This document shows positions 1 to 6,201 of a DNA stretch of 15,814 bases, one piece after another. The stretch spans positions 1 through 15,814 of the forward strand of contig PMKB01000318.1 in NCBI GenBank assembly GCA_003157595.1. Reading direction: 5' to 3'. The stretch's first letter is position 1; each line of letters starts with the position of its first letter. The stretch comes from Solirubrobacterales bacterium (GTDB lineage: Bacteria > Actinomycetota > Thermoleophilia > Solirubrobacterales > Solirubrobacteraceae). Both the position numbers and the translations under genes were made by a program. Under the pieces are notes generated by a model. That model was not told the origin of the DNA. It saw only the letters and a program-made list of their open reading frames with translations, and did no database searches.

Positions 1-625
1 CGAACAGGGATCGCCGCGGAGGGAAGCCCTCACATGTGTCGAAGCCGATGACCTTGGCGTCCAGGCCGAGTCGCTGCGCGGCACGCGCCAGCCAAGCGGT
101 GGTTCCGCCCTTGAACGCGCCGAACTCGACGATCGCACCGGACAGCTCGTTGGCTGCTGCTGCCTTCAGGCATTGGTAGAGGTGGACGCGGGTGTGGGGA
201 GAGCCGGTCGCGTACGAGGGGACCAACGCGGGTGCCTCGAGCTCGTCGAACACCGGGTCGCGGAACGCGAGGTGCGCGCTTCCGGCGATCACCACGCGAG
301 GAAGCGGCTCCTGCTCACCGCCGGCGGCGATGTACGCGTGAAGTATCTCGGTCTTCTGCTCATCGGCGCAAACGACGATCAGGTCGGGGCGCTGATCGAC
401 CAGTTCTTGCAGCGGACGGGGATCCTGCAGCTTGCCGTTCGCGTCGGCGTGGGGGTCAAAGATTCCGAGCAGGCGGTCGTGCAAGCCGGCGTTGTGCAGC
501 TCGGCGCGTAGCTGGAGTGCGCTCGCTGTCGAGCCGATCAGCGCGATCCGCTCGGCGTTGCTCTCCGTGATCGCGCGCAGCGTTCGGGCGAGCAGCTCCT
601 CGTCGAAGCGCGTCGGCGTGGTCAC
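1..625 (-). CDS. Two-domain protein: Rossmann-like N-domain plus TylF-like SAM methyltransferase (3' end outside window)
   Basis: The reading frame starts at a GTG that overlaps the stop of the gene upstream (GTGA, 4 nt) and runs off the left edge after 208 codons. The N-terminal ~125 residues look like a nucleotide- or sugar-binding Rossmann domain: ERIALIGSTASALQLRAEL, then LLGIFDP and DLIVVCADE. From about residue 155 comes the start of a class I SAM methyltransferase: SGAIVEFGAFKGGTTAWLAR is motif I, and VIGFDTCEGFP is the post-motif II acidic segment typical of the TylF/MycF and FkbM-like O-methyltransferases. Family knowledge: TylF-type enzymes methylate sugar hydroxyls in natural-product pathways. 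Being the last visible gene of the operon, it could tailor the modified base or an attached group, which is inference. The catalytic and metal-binding C-terminal part is outside the window, so activity cannot be judged. Confidence 0.72.
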   Translation of the reverse strand, partial: MTTPTRFDEELLARTLRAITESNAERIALIGSTASALQLRAELHNAGLHDRLLGIFDPHADANGKLQDPRPLQELVDQRPDLIVVCADEQKTEILHAYIAAGGEQEPLPRVVIAGSAHLAFRDPVFDELEAPALVPSYATGSPHTRVHLYQCLKAAAANELSGAIVEFGAFKGGTTAWLARAAQRLGLDAKVIGFDTCEGFPPRRSLF

Positions 626-1263
626 GCCCGTGCGTCCATGGCCGCGACCTCGTCGCGCAAGCGCGAGAGCTGCGTGGGATCGCGCTGCGCGATACCGCTC
701 AGCAGCCACGCGGTGCTATCGCTGAGACGCCACGCCAGCGCCGCCTTGCTCGACCACGTCAGCAGCTCTCGGTCGGGCGACCCCGGGGTTGCCTGGGCCA
801 TGAGGCCGTTCTCGAGCTGACGAAAGGCGTCGTTGGCTCTTGCCCAGGCCTCTTCGATGCCTGCGGGTGGAGCCAACCGCGAGGCGTCCTCCCAGGCGGC
901 GAGATGGGCGAAGACGCGCTCGAGCGCCTCGGGGCCGCGCTTTGCGCTCGCCGCGTGCGCTGCGAGTCCTGCACTCGCTGCGGCGAAGCCGGCCGGTTGG
1001 GTGTCCGCGAGCCACGTGAGGTACTTGCCGGCGTAGACGCAGAGATCACCGACTGTGTCGGCCAGGGGCTCAGCTGCGGCGGTGTGCTCCTCGGCGAGCG
1101 CGATGACCAGGCGGTCGTACTTTCGGGCAAGGTTCGCGAAGATCGCGATGACCTCGCCACGCTTACGCCACGCATCGCCGTAGGCGCGATCCTTGTGGCG
1201 ATGCAGTCGCGCGAGGAGATCAAGCACATCAGAGAACTCTGAGCGCTCGCCGTGAGGCGCCAT
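622..1263 (-). CDS. DUF1599/Nmad1-like nucleotide-modification-associated protein
   Basis: A 213-residue protein from the ATG at 1263. The frame stays open upstream, but that part overlaps the preceding gene and lacks a sensible start. The diagnostic segment is near residues 12-50: LARLHRHKDRAYGDAWRKRG, followed by NLARKYDRLVIAL. This K-x-x-x-YG-x-x-W-(K/R)-(K/R)-RGE ... RK-x-x-R pattern is what I recall for DUF1599, called nucleotide modification associated domain 1 in comparative work on phage DNA hypermodification. The rest is helical and alanine-rich, with no signal peptide or TM segment. It lies 49 nt after the kinase-like gene and overlaps the methyltransferase start by 4 nt, so it belongs to the same operon. 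The biochemical role of this family is not known to me; binding or hydrolysis of a modified nucleotide is a guess. Family assignment is moderately sure. Confidence 0.62.
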   Translation of the reverse strand: MAPHGERSEFSDVLDLLARLHRHKDRAYGDAWRKRGEVIAIFANLARKYDRLVIALAEEHTAAAEPLADTVGDLCVYAGKYLTWLADTQPAGFAAASAGLAAHAASAKRGPEALERVFAHLAAWEDASRLAPPAGIEEAWARANDAFRQLENGLMAQATPGSPDRELLTWSSKAALAWRLSDSTAWLLSGIAQRDPTQLSRLRDEVAAMDARA

Positions 1264-1312
1264 GGGCGACAGACTGCCACACGGCCGGCCCGCCCGCTGC
1301 TCGTTCGAATGC

Positions 1313-2401
1313 TCAGCGGCCGATCGTGGCGGTCGCACCTGCCGGCGTGAGCTTGCGCCATGCATCACCGCGCGTCTTCACGCGGTTCTTCGCGGCTGGC
1401 GGTTGTTTGGTTCTGGCGAGGCCGTCGAGCGTCTGTTGGGGTCTTGGCAGCCGGTGGTTGAGGTCCCACTTCGGTGGATAGAAGAGCTCGAGCGGCGCGG
1501 CACCCGGGCGGTACTCCTGTTTGATGCGCACGCGGTTGCTCTTCAACTCGGGGAACGCCTGACGGGCGTACTTGTCGGTTTCGCAGAACAGGCCTTGGCA
1601 ATCGATCGCGTGCAACCGGCGACCGTAGAGGTTCTGCCAGTCGACGCCGAGTCGCGCGAACTCCTCCTCCTGGCGGGCGACCATCCGCAGGATCAGCTGT
1701 GCCGGGCTCAGCCCCCCGAAGTCGGAAAACACCTTCTTGAGCCCGCGCACGGCGCCGGGACCCGGCACAGTGAACGCATCCTCGTCGAAGTTCAGGTGCT
1801 CGGTGTAGTTGAGGTCGATGGCCAGCTGGTAGGCCATGAACGGGCCGATCAGCGGCCACCCCAGTAGCGCTTCGTATACATCCTGCAGCGATCGTGCTCT
1901 TGCGAGCTGACGTCCCAATCGGCTTGGACGGAACATCTCACTGACCAGCGCGAGGTGGTTTCGGTGCTTGCTGGGCATGCCGTACGCATCGTGGGCGCAC
2001 AAGATGAATGCTGCGGTGTAGATCGACTGCCGCGAGCGCAGCTCGTCGAGTAGATCCCCGAGCTGGTCGGGGTCAAGCGTGTCGCGGCGCACCCCGGCAG
2101 TTGCCGCCTCGAGTGCGTCCCAAGTCGACTCCTTGGAGAACAGTCGAAACAGCACGACGCGCAGAAAGGCATCCTCGGCATCCAGCTCGCGCGCGGCGGG
2201 ACTGTAGATCACCTCTCGGATTAGATACTGCGACACGCGGTCGGAGGCGCGGTAGGCGTTGCAGAACTTAAAGCGCTGGAGTATCGGGTCGCGCGTCCAT
2301 GGCGCCGGCTCGCCGCGAGCGCGGCGGTGGAAGATCAGCTGGCGTCTCGCAGCGAAGCGCCAGTACGCATCGTGGACTGGCTTTCGGACGCGCGGCTGCA
2401 C
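1313..2401 (-). CDS. 5-hydroxymethyl-dU DNA kinase-like protein (alpha-glutamyl/putrescinyl thymine pyrophosphorylase family)
   Basis: A 362-residue protein from a GTG start. The frame upstream of 2401 closes at the stop of the previous gene, and homologues as I recall them begin near DAYWRFAARRQ, which supports this start. Signature stretches in order are PWTRDPIL then RFKFCNAYRASDRVSQYLI (res 36-61), FLRVVLFRLFSKESTW (79-94), LGWPLIGPFMAYQLAIDLNY, DEDAFTVPGPGAVRGLKKVF, and a C-terminal block with IDCQGLFCETDKYAR and YPPKWDLNHRLP. The family has a helical fold related to HhH DNA glycosylases. In phages it phosphorylates the 5-hydroxymethyl group of hmdU in DNA, activating it for replacement by amines or amino acids. 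It sits directly after the thymidylate-synthase-like gene, the expected preceding step. The family call is strong; the substrate (DNA base or free nucleotide) is inferred. Confidence 0.82.
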   Translation of the reverse strand: MQPRVRKPVHDAYWRFAARRQLIFHRRARGEPAPWTRDPILQRFKFCNAYRASDRVSQYLIREVIYSPAARELDAEDAFLRVVLFRLFSKESTWDALEAATAGVRRDTLDPDQLGDLLDELRSRQSIYTAAFILCAHDAYGMPSKHRNHLALVSEMFRPSRLGRQLARARSLQDVYEALLGWPLIGPFMAYQLAIDLNYTEHLNFDEDAFTVPGPGAVRGLKKVFSDFGGLSPAQLILRMVARQEEEFARLGVDWQNLYGRRLHAIDCQGLFCETDKYARQAFPELKSNRVRIKQEYRPGAAPLELFYPPKWDLNHRLPRPQQTLDGLARTKQPPAAKNRVKTRGDAWRKLTPAGATATIGR

Positions 2402-2482
2402 GCGTCGAGCTTGCCATCTTCGCCGGACGAAGGGTCGGCGACCTGCAAGCCGGTGCAGCGAAGGGCCTGCGCGTGTTGCGAG

Positions 2483-3265
2483 TCAGGCCAGCTCGTTGTG
2501 GTCCGTGAGCGGGCCGAGCAGGTCCTGGACGTCGCGCTTTCGAGCGTCGAGCTCGGCGTGACCGATCGTCATCAGCAGCTCTCCCGTGGTCACGCCCGCG
2601 GCGGTGGCGATGTAGCGCTGCAGCTCGGCGAGACCAAGGAAGTTGCCGTAGCCTCGCGCGACGAGTAGCTCGTTGCGGTAGATCGCCTGCATGTGCAGTC
2701 GCTGCTCGTGTAGGTGCACAGAGAGGTGGGCGAGGCACGGGAAGCTCATCGGGCTCGTGTCGCGCGCTTCGTTATAGATGCTGATCTCGTAGCGAGAGCT
2801 CTTCGGTGCGCGGCCGCTCATCTCGTCGCGGAGCTTGCGGACTGTGTCGCTCAGCTGATCGCCGCAGCTGCCGTCATGGCGTGGGTAAGCGACGATCCGT
2901 CCGAAGTAGGTGCCGCGCTCGTTGCCCTTGAAACCGAGCAGACCGTCCTTCGTGTAGCGCTCGCGGTAGTAGGCCGCCAGATCCTCGGGCTCGGGATTGC
3001 GTCGCGCGAAGCTCGCCGGGAAGATCGTGTTGCGCGTCGTCTCGATGTCTGGCAGGTGCTTCGTGTCGGGGAGCCCCACGTTGCTGCGCTCGATCAGCTG
3101 TTGGGCGAGCTCGCGGACGGCGAGGTCTTCGGCAGCGGCGTCGAGGATTCGCACGAGCAGATGGACGGCCTTGCGCTTCGGCTGCGCGTTGAGCGCGGTG
3201 ACGGCGTCGAGCCAGGCGACCGAGAGGCTCGACGCGACGATATAGCGCTCATCGATGATCGTCAT
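2483..3265 (-). CDS. Thymidylate-synthase-like pyrimidine (hydroxy)methylase
   Basis: A 260-residue protein whose ATG overlaps the protease stop by 4 nt. ThyA-fold landmarks are present but divergent. GNERGTYFGRIVAYP (res 114-128) takes the place of the active-site approach loop. SFPCLAHLSVHL (174-185) carries the likely catalytic Cys177. AIYRNELL (194-201) matches the phosphate-binding QRS-x-D region, GYGNFLGLAELQRYIA (205-220) matches the GxPxN segment, and IGHAELDA matches the GDxHIY end of the fold. Members of this superfamily transfer a C1 unit from methylene-THF to C5 of dUMP or dCMP. The divergent ones in phage and nucleoside-antibiotic clusters make 5-hydroxymethyl pyrimidines. Next to an hmdU-kinase-like gene, a dUMP hydroxymethylase is the best guess. 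A housekeeping thyA is unlikely, given the sequence divergence and operon context. Sequence alone cannot separate methylation from hydroxymethylation. Confidence 0.78.
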   Translation of the reverse strand: MTIIDERYIVASSLSVAWLDAVTALNAQPKRKAVHLLVRILDAAAEDLAVRELAQQLIERSNVGLPDTKHLPDIETTRNTIFPASFARRNPEPEDLAAYYRERYTKDGLLGFKGNERGTYFGRIVAYPRHDGSCGDQLSDTVRKLRDEMSGRAPKSSRYEISIYNEARDTSPMSFPCLAHLSVHLHEQRLHMQAIYRNELLVARGYGNFLGLAELQRYIATAAGVTTGELLMTIGHAELDARKRDVQDLLGPLTDHNELA

Positions 3266-3903
3266 GGTGTGGTGGGTTCGACTACGTGTGCGCGTACCCC
3301 GTAGTGGTCGAGGTACCTGCCGGTCACAACTCCGTAGCCGCTGTCACCCCAGTTGACTCCCCACGAGTTCTTGATCACGATTCGCTCCGGTTGCTCGGCG
3401 GCCTCGCTGGACGCTACGGCCAAGACGGCGTGATTGCCGGGCGTCTTGCGTCCCGGCGCGGCATCAATCACGCCGTCCGCAGTGCGCCACGCTGAGCGAA
3501 CGACGCGCAGCGTGACGATCACGGCGTTGCCGTCACGAAGCTCACTGCGGATCGAATCAAGCGTCAACGTCGGGAGCTGACGCCATGACGGAAGCGGTCT
3601 GAGGCTGACGTTTTGCCGCGCGGCGGCCGGTCGCCCATGCGACCAATGCGGGGTGCCGTAAGGCCAGGCCTGCTCGGTGGTGTGTGCGTGTAGCTCCAGT
3701 CCGCGTAGGCTCCAGGCGACGGCGGTTTCCTCGCGTCCAGGGATGCTCGCGATCTGATGGCCCGCCCACACGGCGTCCTCTGGCGAGCGGATCGTCGTGT
3801 CAGCGGCCATCCACTCATGCGCACCGCTGACCGCGAAGCCCACGCAGGTCGGACGATCCCCCTTGTGGCGCACCGGGGTTTGGGACGCTCGCCGATCAAT
3901 CAC
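3262..3903 (-). CDS. Cytoplasmic papain-like (C1) cysteine protease
   Basis: A 213-residue protein with a complete papain-type triad: Cys20 in RPTCVGFAVSGAHEW, His158 in PGNHAVLAV, and Asn179 in IKNSWGVNWGDSGYGVV. The KNSWGxxWGxxGY signature is textbook for C1 peptidases. Secreted papains carry a signal peptide and an inhibitory propeptide. Here the catalytic Cys is only 20 residues from the N-terminus, so the enzyme is made mature and stays in the cytosol. That makes an external inhibitor necessary, and the upstream gene encodes a protein with a chagasin-like inhibitor domain (4-nt overlap between the two genes). The substrate could be the XRE repressor, the carrier protein, or a host or invader protein, none of which is shown. 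Family and active-site calls are secure; the role is inference. Confidence 0.88.
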   Translation of the reverse strand: MIDRRASQTPVRHKGDRPTCVGFAVSGAHEWMAADTTIRSPEDAVWAGHQIASIPGREETAVAWSLRGLELHAHTTEQAWPYGTPHWSHGRPAAARQNVSLRPLPSWRQLPTLTLDSIRSELRDGNAVIVTLRVVRSAWRTADGVIDAAPGRKTPGNHAVLAVASSEAAEQPERIVIKNSWGVNWGDSGYGVVTGRYLDHYGVRAHVVEPTTP

Positions 3904-4958
3904 GGAGCGTCTGGTCCTTGCGCGGCGAGCACCAGCTCTTCCTCAGCGAGCTGAATCCCGTGAAGGCGAGGGTTGATCGAAAGCGAGACCTCGAACTCGC
4001 CGCTCGGGGGACCAGGATCCCATGGTTCATCCTTGACGAGCGCGAGGTGCGTTACCTCTCGGTGTGCCTCGGGGCTGACCTCCAACACGAACGAGCGTGG
4101 ATGACCGCCGCCAACGAGCTCCTCCCCGTCGAGACGGTCGGCCCCGAGGTTCGCTGCGACGCTCCTGGGCCGCGGCTCCCAATCATCCTCATAGGAGTCG
4201 GCGAGCACGCGCACCTGCTCAGGCAGGGCGGTAAACCGCCAGGAAACCCCCGACGCGGGGATCTCGTCGAGCGTCAGCACGACACGGTCGCCCGGGCGGG
4301 CGTCTACCGGTTGGCGGTTGTGATTGGCGTCAAGCCACCAGACGTCGTTGTGGAGATCATCGGGAACCAGCTCGCCAGCGAGCGCCTGCTTGAGGTCGCG
4401 GGGCGCGATACGCGCCCACGCGTCGGCCTCGGGCTGCCCGATGATGCGCGTCGTCGCGAGCTGACGCGCGGTCGCGGTGTAGCTAGTCCCGAGCCACAGC
4501 GAGAGGGCATACACGTCATAGGCATCGCTTGGCCTGTCTAGGCCGAGCTCACCCAGGCCGCACCGCAGCAGGCGCCGAGGCATCAAGAACCATGCACCGA
4601 ACGCCTCGGCCTCCTTCTCGTGATTGGGCCAGCGCTCGACGTCCCCCCGGCGGAGTGATCCCTCGAGGTCGACGTCGACCTCCGCGGCATGCTCGAACAC
4701 ATGGTGTCCGAGCTCGTGTCCGGCTGTGTATCGCTGGCGCGTGCGCGGATGACCTTCGTGCAGCAGGATTCCCGCGGAGGGGTGGCCAGGGAGGTACAGC
4801 CCCGACACCTTACCCAACGGCGCGAACGCCAAGATCAAGCCGAGTTGCTCGATCGCCGCGAACACGTCGACCGGGCGGTCGAGCTCAATGTCCAGATCGG
4901 AATGAAGCTCAGCAGCCATCGTCGCTGCGCGCGTGTGCGCGTCCGCCCAAGTGGTCAC
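3900..4958 (-). CDS. ImmA/IrrE-like metallopeptidase fused to a chagasin-like (I42) cysteine-protease inhibitor
   Basis: A 352-residue two-domain protein. Residues ~15-175 are an ImmA/IrrE zinc peptidase: the zinc motif HELGHH is at 81-86, and EKEAEAFGAWFLMP (114-127) supplies the third ligand region. Residues ~217-330 resemble chagasin. GDRVVLTLDEIPASGVSW (223-240) stands in for the NPTTGF/Y loop, GGGHPRSF (283-290) for the GxGG loop, and LVKDEPWD (307-314) for the RPW/F loop, followed by a beta strand. Chagasin proteins plug the active site of papain-family proteases, and a papain-like protease is the very next gene. ImmA enzymes usually cleave a neighbouring XRE repressor, and an XRE gene is directly upstream. 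All junctions are 4-nt overlaps, so expression is probably stoichiometric. The peptidase call is very secure; the inhibitor call rests on three loop motifs and context. Confidence 0.82.
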   Translation of the reverse strand: MTTWADAHTRAATMAAELHSDLDIELDRPVDVFAAIEQLGLILAFAPLGKVSGLYLPGHPSAGILLHEGHPRTRQRYTAGHELGHHVFEHAAEVDVDLEGSLRRGDVERWPNHEKEAEAFGAWFLMPRRLLRCGLGELGLDRPSDAYDVYALSLWLGTSYTATARQLATTRIIGQPEADAWARIAPRDLKQALAGELVPDDLHNDVWWLDANHNRQPVDARPGDRVVLTLDEIPASGVSWRFTALPEQVRVLADSYEDDWEPRPRSVAANLGADRLDGEELVGGGHPRSFVLEVSPEAHREVTHLALVKDEPWDPGPPSGEFEVSLSINPRLHGIQLAEEELVLAAQGPDAP

Positions 4959-5338
4959 TTGCCCTGCCCTTTGCGGCGATCGAAGTTCTGCAGGAACAGC
5001 GCAAACCGCAGCACCTGCTCCTTCTCTGCCTCGCCCATCTCGCTCGCGGTCCGAGCGAGCGCTTCGATGGTCGGGTCGGCGATGCCGCCCGCGAGATCGG
5101 CGGGCTCGCCCCCGAGGAAGTAGTCGACGGGCATCCGGTACAGCTCGGCCAAGCGCTTGAGCTCGAGGCTCTCCACGCGGCGCGCACCGCGCTCGATGTC
5201 AGAGATCGCCGACCGCGAGATCCCGGTTTGCTGCGAGACGAACTGCTGCGAGAGGTTCACGAACTCGCGCGCCTCGCGCAAACGGTGCGCGAGCTCCTGC
5301 GCGTCATCGGGTCCCACGGTGCCCTGGCCCGCAGTCAT
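4955..5338 (-). CDS. XRE-family HTH transcriptional regulator
   Basis: A 127-residue protein. Residues ~16-70 are a classic Cro/C1-type helix-turn-helix: LAHRLREAREFVNLSQQFVS, then TGISRSAISDIERGARRVES, then LKRLAELYRMPVDYFLGG. The C-terminal tail (EALARTASEMGEAEKEQVLRF) is a helical extension of the sort that dimerises or is recognised by an ImmA partner. The ATG overlaps the carrier-protein stop by 4 nt, and the gene overlaps the ImmA-like gene by 4 nt. By analogy with ImmR/ImmA pairs of integrative elements it should repress the operon and be cleaved to induce it. The CTGTCGG half-sites at 5632-5701 are the obvious operator candidates. The DNA target and mode of induction are inferred. Confidence 0.9.
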   Translation of the reverse strand: MTAGQGTVGPDDAQELAHRLREAREFVNLSQQFVSQQTGISRSAISDIERGARRVESLELKRLAELYRMPVDYFLGGEPADLAGGIADPTIEALARTASEMGEAEKEQVLRFALFLQNFDRRKGQGK

Positions 5339-5619
5339 GGCGTGGCCTCACGGGCCACGAACTCCGAGAACGTCTTGACCGAGCGCATCGTGTTGCGGCG
5401 CAACTTACGCTTGGGGATCTGCAACCCAGTGCGCTTGCGGAAATCCTTGAGGATGTCGAACATATCCAGCGAGTCGACCGGCATCGCGGCTCCCTTCTCG
5501 ACGAGCTGCCGGCGCAGCTTGTCGGCATCGTCGTTGAGCAAGTTGGCGAGCAGCTCGACCACCAGCTCCTCCACCTCCTCCGCTGTCCACGTCGTTTGTT
5601 CCTCGATCACTGCGCTCAT
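5335..5619 (-). CDS. Acyl carrier protein-like phosphopantetheine carrier
   Basis: A 94-residue acidic-to-basic helical protein, the first gene of the operon. The segment MPVDSLDMFDILKDF (res 46-60) is a carrier-protein site with Ser50 as the predicted phosphopantetheine attachment residue. The following segment, TGLQIPKRKLRR then SVKTFSEFV (res 64-88), matches helix III/IV of ACPs. A Shine-Dalgarno-like AGGAAG (5628-5633, read on the minus strand) supports the ATG at 5619. It differs from fatty-acid AcpP in its basic stretch after helix II (KRKLRRN) and its SLDMF rather than SLDTVE motif. No ketosynthase, adenylation or ligase gene is visible, so what it carries is unknown. A holo-ACP synthase gene diverges from it, which strongly supports a real, modified carrier. 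It could deliver an acyl or aminoacyl group to a modified base. Confidence 0.8.
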   Translation of the reverse strand: MSAVIEEQTTWTAEEVEELVVELLANLLNDDADKLRRQLVEKGAAMPVDSLDMFDILKDFRKRTGLQIPKRKLRRNTMRSVKTFSEFVAREATP

Positions 5620-5627
5620 TACTTCGA

Positions 5628-5633
5628 CTTCCT
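5628..5633 (-). promoter_or_regulatory. Ribosome binding site of the carrier-protein gene
   Basis: AGGAAG on the minus strand, 8 nt before the ATG at 5619. It overlaps the first two bases of the left operator arm. It contrasts with the other first-gene starts in this window, which lack an obvious Shine-Dalgarno sequence. Confidence 0.55.
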
Positions 5634-5671
5634 GTCGGCTTATCCCGCACTGTAATCGGAAAAGCCGACAG
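5632..5671. promoter_or_regulatory. Operator candidate: perfect 10-bp inverted repeat
   Basis: CTGTCGGCTT at 5632-5641 is matched exactly by its reverse complement AAGCCGACAG at 5662-5671, with a 20-nt spacer. The arm centres are 30 bp apart, about three helical turns. The right arm lies inside the spacer of the predicted minus-strand promoter and the left arm lies downstream of its -10, a layout suited to autorepression by the XRE protein encoded in the operon. Binding is inferred; the repeat itself is seen directly. Confidence 0.65.
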
Positions 5672-5677
5672 AAACAA
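5649..5677 (-). promoter_or_regulatory. Predicted promoter of the modification operon
   Basis: Minus strand: TTGTTT (5672-5677) as -35 and TACAGT (5649-5654) as -10, with a 17-nt spacer. Transcription would start near 5642, about 22 nt before the ATG of the carrier gene. The hexamers match the consensus at only 3/6 and 4/6, so the call leans on spacing and on the operator that overlaps it. Confidence 0.4.
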
Positions 5678-5682
5678 GTGCG

Positions 5683-5701
5683 CTGTCGAATTTGCCGACG
5701 G
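5683..5701. promoter_or_regulatory. Second operator candidate: imperfect palindrome
   Basis: CTGTCGAATTTGCCGACGG contains two more half-sites, CTGTCGAATT (8/10 to the perfect arm) and, on the other strand, CCGTCGGCAA. It overlaps the predicted -35 of the divergent acpS promoter. Its first half-site lies 21 bp, two helical turns, from the right arm of the first repeat. One regulator could therefore control both directions. Confidence 0.5.
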
Positions 5702-5720
5702 GCAGCGCGTCAGCCAAGAT
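5692..5720 (+). promoter_or_regulatory. Predicted leaderless promoter of acpS
   Basis: TTGCCG (5692-5697) as -35 and CAAGAT (5715-5720) as a weak -10, with a 17-nt spacer. The expected start of transcription falls on the GTG at 5728. There is no Shine-Dalgarno at a usable distance, which fits a leaderless message. Confidence 0.35.
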
Positions 5721-5727
5721 TGGGGAC

Positions 5728-6099
5728 GTGACTCCAGGCGCCCCGCTGATCGGCATCGACCTGCTCGAACCAGAGCGCCTGCGCGCGCGGCTCGAAGCAG
5801 ACGACGAGCTGCGCGCCGAGCTCTTCCACGCCGGCGAGCTGCGCTACTGCGAGGAGCAAACAGCACCGTACGAGCACCTCGCCGCCCGATTCTGCGCCAA
5901 GGAAGCTGTGATGAAGGCGCTGGGAATGGACGCATGGGACCCGCTCGACATCGAGATAGTCGACGGGGGCGAGCGCACCCGTGTACGCCTCCACGGCGAG
6001 GCCGCGCGTCGAGCGCAAGCACTCGGCGTCGAGGTCACGGTCTCACTTACTCACCTGCCGAGCGTCGCCGGTGCTGTCGCCCTCGCGCGTACGGCGTGA
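5728..6099 (+). CDS. acpS: Holo-[acyl-carrier-protein] synthase
   Basis: A 123-residue protein of normal AcpS length, taking the GTG at 5728. The frame is open back to a TTG at 5692, but that start would put operator sequence inside the gene. Motifs: LIGIDLLEPERLRARL (res 7-22) with the Mg-binding Asp11, ELFHAGELRYC (31-41), and AARFCAKEAVMKALG (52-66) with Glu59 of the second metal/CoA motif. The C-terminal strand pair VTVSLTHLPSVAGAVAL is also typical. AcpS moves 4'-phosphopantetheine from CoA to the conserved Ser of a carrier protein. It diverges from a carrier-protein gene across a shared operator region, so it is probably dedicated to that carrier. It could instead be the only AcpS of the cell, which a genome check would settle. 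Confidence 0.88.
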   Translation: MTPGAPLIGIDLLEPERLRARLEADDELRAELFHAGELRYCEEQTAPYEHLAARFCAKEAVMKALGMDAWDPLDIEIVDGGERTRVRLHGEAARRAQALGVEVTVSLTHLPSVAGAVALARTA

Positions 6100-6201
6100 C
6101 CGACGTGGTGACCCGCGGCCGCAGCCAGCCGCGTGCGGGCATCGCTTTGTGCCACACGCACCGGCTTGGCGACAGACCTCGACGTGCTGCGTGGGTTGCC
6201 G

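Noticed and set aside
1264..1368. N-terminal extension of the Nmad1-like protein
   Set aside because: It lies mostly inside the end of the kinase-like gene, reads as low-quality protein (Arg/Ser-rich), and the family motif begins just after the ATG at 1263.
4529..5731. 400-codon plus-strand open frame
   Set aside because: It is antisense to the ImmA-like, XRE and carrier-protein genes, Arg/Ser-rich, with no recognisable motif. Long antisense frames are expected at this GC content.
6111..6139. Short GC stem (CGCGGC/GCCGCG) between acpS and the SLATT gene
   Set aside because: A six-pair stem without a T-run on either strand is common in such GC-rich DNA and not convincing as a terminator.
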